10,683 nt of DNA from Clostridia bacterium. Lineage in GTDB: Bacteria; Bacillota; Clostridia; Oscillospirales; Acutalibacteraceae. Of the stretch, positions 6,805 through 10,683 are shown in pieces. The stretch spans positions 1 through 10,683 of the forward strand of contig JAFTCS010000169.1 in assembly GCA_017454565.1 (NCBI GenBank), in the 5' to 3' direction. Under the pieces are notes generated by a model. The model searched no databases and was not told where the DNA came from. It saw only the letters and a list, made by a program, of their open reading frames with translations. Made by a program: the position numbers and the translations under genes. Numbering within the stretch: the stretch's first letter is position 1; the number at the start of each line of letters is the position of its first letter.

Positions 6805-6930
6805 GCCTGTCCTTTGTCAAGGACAGGCATAACGCCTGAGAAGTCAGGGGCTTTAAGACCCCGAACCCCTGACCAAAGGCTCTGCCTTTGGAAACCTCAA
6901 GCCTTTGAAAAGGCTTGAGCGAAACTTTAT
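6805..6930. repeat. Multi-hairpin intergenic repeat element
   Basis: Four tight hairpins sit in a row. The first has a perfect 10-bp stem GCCTGTCCTT/AAGGACAGGC (6805-6814 with 6819-6828). The second is GTCAGGGG/CCCCTGAC (6843-6850 with 6866-6873), with an alternative CCTGA/TCAGG pairing at 6835-6848. The third is CCAAAGGC/GCCTTTGG (6873-6880 with 6884-6891) with a TCT loop. The fourth is CTCAAGCCTT/AAGGCTTGAG (6896-6905 with 6910-6919) with a TGAA loop, followed by CGAAACTTT. The last module recurs at 1-38. None is followed by a clear U-tract, so the block is better seen as a REP-like interspersed element than as a standard terminator, although it may slow or stop transcription leaving the U32 gene. 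Confidence 0.65.
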
Positions 6931-6955
6931 TGTTTAATTGAATAAAAGTATCAGC

Positions 6956-6961
6956 TATAAT
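6956..6961 (+). promoter_or_regulatory. Candidate -10 element upstream of uvrB
   Basis: A perfect TATAAT lies 47 bases before the uvrB start codon, just after the hairpin block. The -35 position 17 bases upstream reads TTTAAT (6933-6938), a poor match, and there is no extended -10 TG. The assignment is weak but this is the best promoter candidate in the 6931-7008 gap. No SOS-type operator (CGAACN4GTTCG) is present between 6792 and 7008. Confidence 0.4.
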
Positions 6962-7008
6962 TTGTAAATTTCAGATACATTTCTGCTAATGTTAAAGGAG
7001 GCAGACGC

Positions 7009-8964
7009 TTGGACAAATTCAGATTAGTTTCGGATTATCAGCCTACGGGAGACCAGCCGCAGGCTATTGAGACGCTTGTAAAGAGTATCCGGAAGGGTCA
7101 TAAGGAGCAGACCCTTTTAGGCGTGACCGGTTCGGGAAAAACCTTTACCATGGCAAACATTATAGAAAGACTAAACCGTCCCACGCTTGTGCTTGCTCAC
7201 AACAAGACGCTTGCCGCCCAGCTTTGCTCCGAGTTCAAGGAGTTCTTTCCGGATAATGCTGTGGAATATTTTGTGTCATATTACGATTATTACCAGCCCG
7301 AAGCTTATGTTCCCACCACTGACACCTATATTGAAAAGGACAGCTCCATTAATGACGAGATAGACAAGTTGCGTCATTCGGCTACACTTGCGCTTTCGGA
7401 ACGCCGGGACGTCATCATCGTTTCCAGCGTTTCGTGCATTTACTCGCTCGGCAACCCGATAGATTACCGCACCATGGTTATCTCTCTGCGCGAGGGCATG
7501 ACAAAGCCCCGGGATGAGCTGCTCCGCAAGCTGGTAGAGCTTCAATACGAGCGCAACGACATAGATTTTACCCGAAACAAATTCCGTGTAAGAGGCGATG
7601 TTGTGGAGATATTCCCGGCGGCATCCTCAGACACGATTATCAGAGTGGAATTTTTCGGCGACGAGATAGACCGCATTGCAGAAGTGGAGCCTTTGACCGG
7701 AAAAATAAAAGGCACCGTCCGTCATGCTGCCATATATCCTGCGTCACATTATATTATACCGCGTGAAAAAATGGAGGGCGCAATTGCCGAGATAGAGCAG
7801 GAGCTTGAGGAGCGCGTGAAATTTTTTACCGACAGGGGCAAGCTGCTTGAAGCCGAAAGGATACAGCAGCGCACAAAATATGACATTGAAATGCTGCGGG
7901 AGATCGGTTTCTGTACGGGTATCGAGAACTATTCAAGGGTGCTTTCGGGCAGGAAGCCGGGTTCTGCGCCCTATACTCTGCTTGATTACTTTCCTGAGGA
8001 TTTCCTTTTGTTTGTGGATGAATCACACGTTACTCTGCCGCAGGTAAGAGGCATGTACGGCGGCGACAGGGGCAGGAAACAGAATCTTGTGGAGTTCGGT
8101 TTCCGTCTGCCGTCTGCCTATGATAACCGCCCGCTGAACTTTGACGAATTTTACGAGAGGATCAATCAGGCGGTATTTGTCAGCGCGACACCCGGTGATC
8201 TTGAAAAGGAGAAAAGTCAGGTGATTGCCGAACAGGTCATAAGACCTACCGGTCTGCTTGACCCTGAAATAAGCGTCAGACCTACCGAGGGTCAGATGGA
8301 CGATCTTATTTCAGAGATAAACATGCGCACAGAGAAGAATCAGAGGGTGCTTGTCACCACGCTCACCAAGAAAATGGCTGAGGACCTTACGGATTATTTT
8401 TCCACAATGGGAATAAAGGTAAAGTACATGCACCACGATATAGAGACTGTGGAGCGCATGGAGATAATACGCGACCTGCGTCTTGGCGAATTTGACGTAC
8501 TGGTAGGTATCAACCTGCTCAGAGAGGGTCTGGATATTCCCGAGGTGTCGCTGGTGGCAATACTTGACGCCGATAAGGAGGGCTTTCTGCGAAGTGAGCG
8601 CTCGCTAATACAGACCATCGGACGAGCCGCCCGTAACGCCGAAGGCACTGTTATCATGTATGCCGATGTTGTGACCGACTCCATGGAAAAAGCCATAACC
8701 GAGACCGAGCGCCGGCGCGCTATACAGGAAAAATACAACAGGGAACACAATATCACGCCCAAAACGATCATCAAGAAGGTCAGCGATATAATAGAGATCT
8801 CAACTCATGCGGAGGATGAGACAAAGCCAAAGAAGAAACTGACCCGCGCCGAGCGTGAAAAGCTTATAGAACAGCTTACCAAGGAAATGAAAACAGCCGC
8901 TAAATTGCTTGAATTTGAACACGCAGCCTACCTGCGCGACAAGATAAAGGAGCTCAGAGGATGA
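7009..8964 (+). CDS. uvrB: Excinuclease ABC subunit B (UvrB)
   Basis: UvrB is the DNA-damage-verifying helicase-like subunit of bacterial nucleotide excision repair; it receives damaged DNA from UvrA and recruits UvrC. This 651-residue protein has near-normal full length. Visible motifs are Walker A GVTGSGKT (38-45), the damage-probing beta-hairpin YYDYYQPEAYVP with EKDSSINDEIDKLRHSAT (91-126), DESH (337-340) followed by VTLPQVRGMYGGDRGR, FVSATPG (390-396), and QTIGRAARN (535-543) with an arginine finger. The C-terminal UVR domain that contacts UvrC is present (about 615-650). The start is TTG at 7009, supported by a strong AAAGGAGG seven bases upstream and by the conserved N-terminus FRLVSDYQPTGDQPQAI. 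The 3' end overlaps the next gene by four bases. uvrA, often its neighbour, is not in this window. Confidence 0.98.
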   Translation: MDKFRLVSDYQPTGDQPQAIETLVKSIRKGHKEQTLLGVTGSGKTFTMANIIERLNRPTLVLAHNKTLAAQLCSEFKEFFPDNAVEYFVSYYDYYQPEAYVPTTDTYIEKDSSINDEIDKLRHSATLALSERRDVIIVSSVSCIYSLGNPIDYRTMVISLREGMTKPRDELLRKLVELQYERNDIDFTRNKFRVRGDVVEIFPAASSDTIIRVEFFGDEIDRIAEVEPLTGKIKGTVRHAAIYPASHYIIPREKMEGAIAEIEQELEERVKFFTDRGKLLEAERIQQRTKYDIEMLREIGFCTGIENYSRVLSGRKPGSAPYTLLDYFPEDFLLFVDESHVTLPQVRGMYGGDRGRKQNLVEFGFRLPSAYDNRPLNFDEFYERINQAVFVSATPGDLEKEKSQVIAEQVIRPTGLLDPEISVRPTEGQMDDLISEINMRTEKNQRVLVTTLTKKMAEDLTDYFSTMGIKVKYMHHDIETVERMEIIRDLRLGEFDVLVGINLLREGLDIPEVSLVAILDADKEGFLRSERSLIQTIGRAARNAEGTVIMYADVVTDSMEKAITETERRRAIQEKYNREHNITPKTIIKKVSDIIEISTHAEDETKPKKKLTRAEREKLIEQLTKEMKTAAKLLEFEHAAYLRDKIKELRG

Positions 8965-9815
8965 TGACGCCTGAAATTGATACAGTCGCCGAAAATGGAC
9001 CGGTAGAAATACTCGGACTTGACAAAATCAAAAAAATATCGGATAATACAGATTTGGAAACAGACATCATCGGTCTGGATATGATACGCTGCGATGATGA
9101 AGGTGTGAATATAACCGGACTTGACAGCATAAGGAGCATTTTTACGAATGACTTTCCCAAAATGTCATCATTTGCCATGGAAGTCCTGAGCCTTGCCGCA
9201 AAAGCAAAGGAGCTGGACTGTGAGCTGAGACAGTACGGGTCTGAGCTGCATCGGTATGAGTTTTCTCCGGTGGCCGGTCTTTCCGAGGTGCGGGATTTTG
9301 AAGCGCGCCACAGAATAAAGCTTCCGGTTAGCTATGTTGAATTTCTCACGCAGGTCGGGAACGGAGGAGCAGGGCCGGATTTCGGTATGCTCTCCCTTGA
9401 GCAGCTTGAGATGAAGAATTTCTACGCACACTCAAACCGCAGTGTTCCGTATTCCATGGCGAGGTGTGAGACTGATTTTTACACCTTTCATTTTTCAAGT
9501 GAAAAGCCTGTGATGGTGGACTCCGCGCTCACTGAATCAAAATGGGACAGCGCCTGCACGGTTTTGTCAGAGATAAGCTCCCATGAGCGTCCTGCTGACT
9601 ATGAGGAAAGGCGCCGGGAGCTTTATAACGGAGTTATCCAGATAGCTGACACCGACGGAACTTTCTGTCCGGTGCTTATTTGCGCAGGAGATATGGCAGG
9701 CGAGGTCATGGAGTTCTCACACGACCTTGACATGCCAAAGTACATCGGAAAATGCTTTGAGGACTGGATAATAGGCTACTTTGAAGATGTGATACGAAGA
9801 TTTGCCCGCAAATGA
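8961..9815 (+). CDS. SUKH superfamily (SMI1/KNR4) protein with an N-terminal GLD-repeat extension
   Basis: The 284-residue protein has no signal peptide or membrane segment. Residues about 104-150 carry the SMI1/KNR4 signature: LSEVRDFEARHRIKLPVSYV, then EFLTQVGNGGAGPDFGMLSL, and the domain probably continues to the C-terminus (EDWIIGYFEDVIRRF). Many bacterial SUKH proteins are immunity proteins for polymorphic toxins, but no toxin gene is nearby. The first 65 residues are unusual: the motif GLDxI appears three times (GLDKI 19-23, GLDMI 38-42, GLDSI 53-57), each preceded by a hydrophobic pair or Ile-Thr. Residues 68-98 look helical. The start overlaps the uvrB stop (ATGA), indicating translational coupling; a second ATG at 8964 is equally possible. 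AAAGGAG (8946-8951) inside uvrB can serve as the binding site. Function unknown; a partner-binding adaptor is the natural guess. Confidence 0.82.
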   Translation: MMTPEIDTVAENGPVEILGLDKIKKISDNTDLETDIIGLDMIRCDDEGVNITGLDSIRSIFTNDFPKMSSFAMEVLSLAAKAKELDCELRQYGSELHRYEFSPVAGLSEVRDFEARHRIKLPVSYVEFLTQVGNGGAGPDFGMLSLEQLEMKNFYAHSNRSVPYSMARCETDFYTFHFSSEKPVMVDSALTESKWDSACTVLSEISSHERPADYEERRRELYNGVIQIADTDGTFCPVLICAGDMAGEVMEFSHDLDMPKYIGKCFEDWIIGYFEDVIRRFARK

Positions 9816-9833
9816 CACATGGAAAGGAAAAAG

Positions 9834-9870
9834 TCAGCGGAAAACACGTCCAAAAGACGTGCGGCGCTGA
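9834..9870 (+). other. Two-tier hairpin in the SUKH-topoisomerase gap
   Basis: An outer stem TCAGCG/CGCTGA (9834-9839 with 9865-9870) encloses an inner stem CACGTC/GACGTG (9845-9850 with 9856-9861) capped by CAAAA, with an asymmetric internal loop (GAAAA opposite CGG). No U-tract follows, so it is not a typical terminator. It lies 36 bases upstream of the topoisomerase start and could be a processing or leader structure within a longer transcript. A TATAAT follows at 9874-9879 but has no -35 partner. Confidence 0.45.
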
Positions 9871-9906
9871 GATTATAATTAGGCTCTGAGAAAAGAGGAT
9901 GAGGAT

Positions 9907-10683
9907 TTGGCAAGAAAAACCCAAAATAACACTAACAACTACGGCAACGAAAGCATTACTTCCTTAAAGGGTGCAGACCGTGTAAGAAAGCGTCCTGCGG
10001 TAATATTCGGCTCTGACGGCATTGAGGGCTGTCAGCATTCCGTTTTTGAGATACTTTCAAACTCCATTGACGAGGCAAGAGAGGGCTACGGAAAGGAAAT
10101 AACCGTCACAAAATATGCGGATAATTCCGTAGAGATAGAGGATCACGGCCGCGGTATCCCTGTAGATTACAACAAAAATGAGGAACGCTATAACTGGGAG
10201 CTGGTTTTCTGCGAGCTGTATGCCGGCGGAAAATACAACAACAACGAAGCCGAAAACTATGAGTTTTCTCTGGGACTGAACGGTCTCGGACTGTGCTCCA
10301 CCCAGTATTCTTCCGAGTATATGGATGTCGATATAAGGCGTGACGGAACGAGATTTACTCTCCACTTTGAAAAGGGCGAGAATATCGGCGGCCTTAAACG
10401 CGAGCAGTATACGGGTAAGCAAACCGGAACGCGTATCCGCTGGAAGCCTGATCTTGAAGTGTTCACAGATATAGATATCTCTGATGATTATTATATCGAC
10501 ACTATAAAAAGGCAGGCTGTCGTAAATGCCGGAATAAACTTCATATTCCGGTCTGAGAAGAACGGTACCTTTGAGACCACGGAATTCTGCTATCAGAACG
10601 GAATATATGACCATGTAAAGGAACTGGTGGGGGAGGATTCCCTTTCACAGATACAGCTATGGCAGACAGAACGCATGGTAAGC
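9907..10683 (+). CDS. Divergent type IIA topoisomerase subunit B (GyrB/ParE-like), 3' partial
   Basis: The frame is open for 259 codons from a TTG at 9907 to the window edge. It encodes the GHKL ATPase domain of a GyrB/ParE-type subunit, which uses ATP to drive DNA strand passage with a GyrA/ParC-type partner. Motifs are LKGADRVRKRPAVIFG (20-35), the N-box EILSNSIDEA (48-57) with E48, N52, D55 and E56, DHGRGIP (79-85), LYAGGKY (104-110) and the lid LGLNGLG (122-128). Several differ from ordinary GyrB, which has RPGMYIG, EVVDNSIDEA, DNGRGIP and SGGLHGVG, so this is a divergent paralogue rather than the main gyrase. The TTG start is supported by AGAGG (9894-9898) eight bases upstream; an ATG at 9899 is out of frame and stops after 22 codons. 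The gene lies 91 bases after the SUKH gene on the same strand. A topoisomerase IV-like role is likely. Confidence 0.88.
   Translation, partial: MARKTQNNTNNYGNESITSLKGADRVRKRPAVIFGSDGIEGCQHSVFEILSNSIDEAREGYGKEITVTKYADNSVEIEDHGRGIPVDYNKNEERYNWELVFCELYAGGKYNNNEAENYEFSLGLNGLGLCSTQYSSEYMDVDIRRDGTRFTLHFEKGENIGGLKREQYTGKQTGTRIRWKPDLEVFTDIDISDDYYIDTIKRQAVVNAGINFIFRSEKNGTFETTEFCYQNGIYDHVKELVGEDSLSQIQLWQTERMVS

Noticed and set aside
6805..6928. The hairpin block as a CRISPR array or riboswitch
   Set aside because: There are no regularly spaced identical direct repeats, and the independent hairpins without a multi-helix junction do not resemble a known riboswitch.
8961..9815. The SUKH gene as an immunity gene of a polymorphic toxin locus
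   Set aside because: No secreted toxin, WXG/LXG, RHS or nuclease-toxin gene lies nearby; the neighbours are uvrB and a topoisomerase subunit.
9899..9967. Small open frame from ATG 9899, a possible leader peptide before the topoisomerase gene
   Set aside because: It is 22 codons long, overlaps the topoisomerase start in another frame, and its sequence (Thr- and Lys-rich) is just the frame-shifted N-terminus of that gene.

Overview
The window looks like chromosomal core sequence from a Gram-positive Clostridia, most likely a Ruminococcus-type member of the Oscillospiraceae. The grounds are moderate GC content in genes with AT-rich intergenic stretches, strong AGGAGG-like ribosome binding sites, TTG starts, sigma-A type promoters, U-tract terminators, a CdaR/PucR-type regulator, and a divergent GyrB/ParE-like topoisomerase gene. 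The taxonomic call is inference; there is no rRNA or other marker gene to settle it. I see no CRISPR array, transposase, prophage gene, tRNA or rRNA.

Layout, left to right: (1) bases 1-131 hold the tail of an interspersed hairpin repeat running into a doubtful gene end. (2) 160-1599 is a self-contained unit: consensus promoter, hairpin leader, CPA2-type cation/proton antiporter, terminator. (3) 1737-3210 is a second unit: promoter, a two-hairpin 5' leader, a compact cytoplasmic GH13 alpha-amylase-family enzyme, terminator. (4) 3239-4054 is an MBL-fold hydrolase of the COG1237 type with its own terminator. (5) It converges, across back-to-back terminators, on a minus-strand CdaR/PucR-type regulator (4118-5203). 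(6) A 358-base AT-rich divergent region separates that regulator from a U32-family Fe-S protein on the plus strand (5562-6791). (7) A 126-base block of consecutive hairpins (6805-6930) follows; its last module matches the first bases of the window. (8) The last third is a probable co-directional cluster: uvrB (TTG start), a SUKH/SMI1-KNR4 protein translationally coupled to it by an ATGA overlap, and the 5' part of a divergent type IIA topoisomerase B subunit (TTG start) that runs off the window end.

How the parts relate: the left half is a set of individually terminated housekeeping genes (ion homeostasis, alpha-glucan metabolism, an unassigned hydrolase) with no obvious shared pathway. The right end groups nucleotide excision repair (UvrB), a SUKH-fold protein of unknown job and a topoisomerase subunit, so a DNA-maintenance cluster is a reasonable hypothesis. 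No clearly new defence or mobile system is visible. The least ordinary items are the N-terminal triple GLD motif of the SUKH protein and its coupling to uvrB, the altered ATPase motifs of the topoisomerase subunit, and the multi-hairpin repeat.
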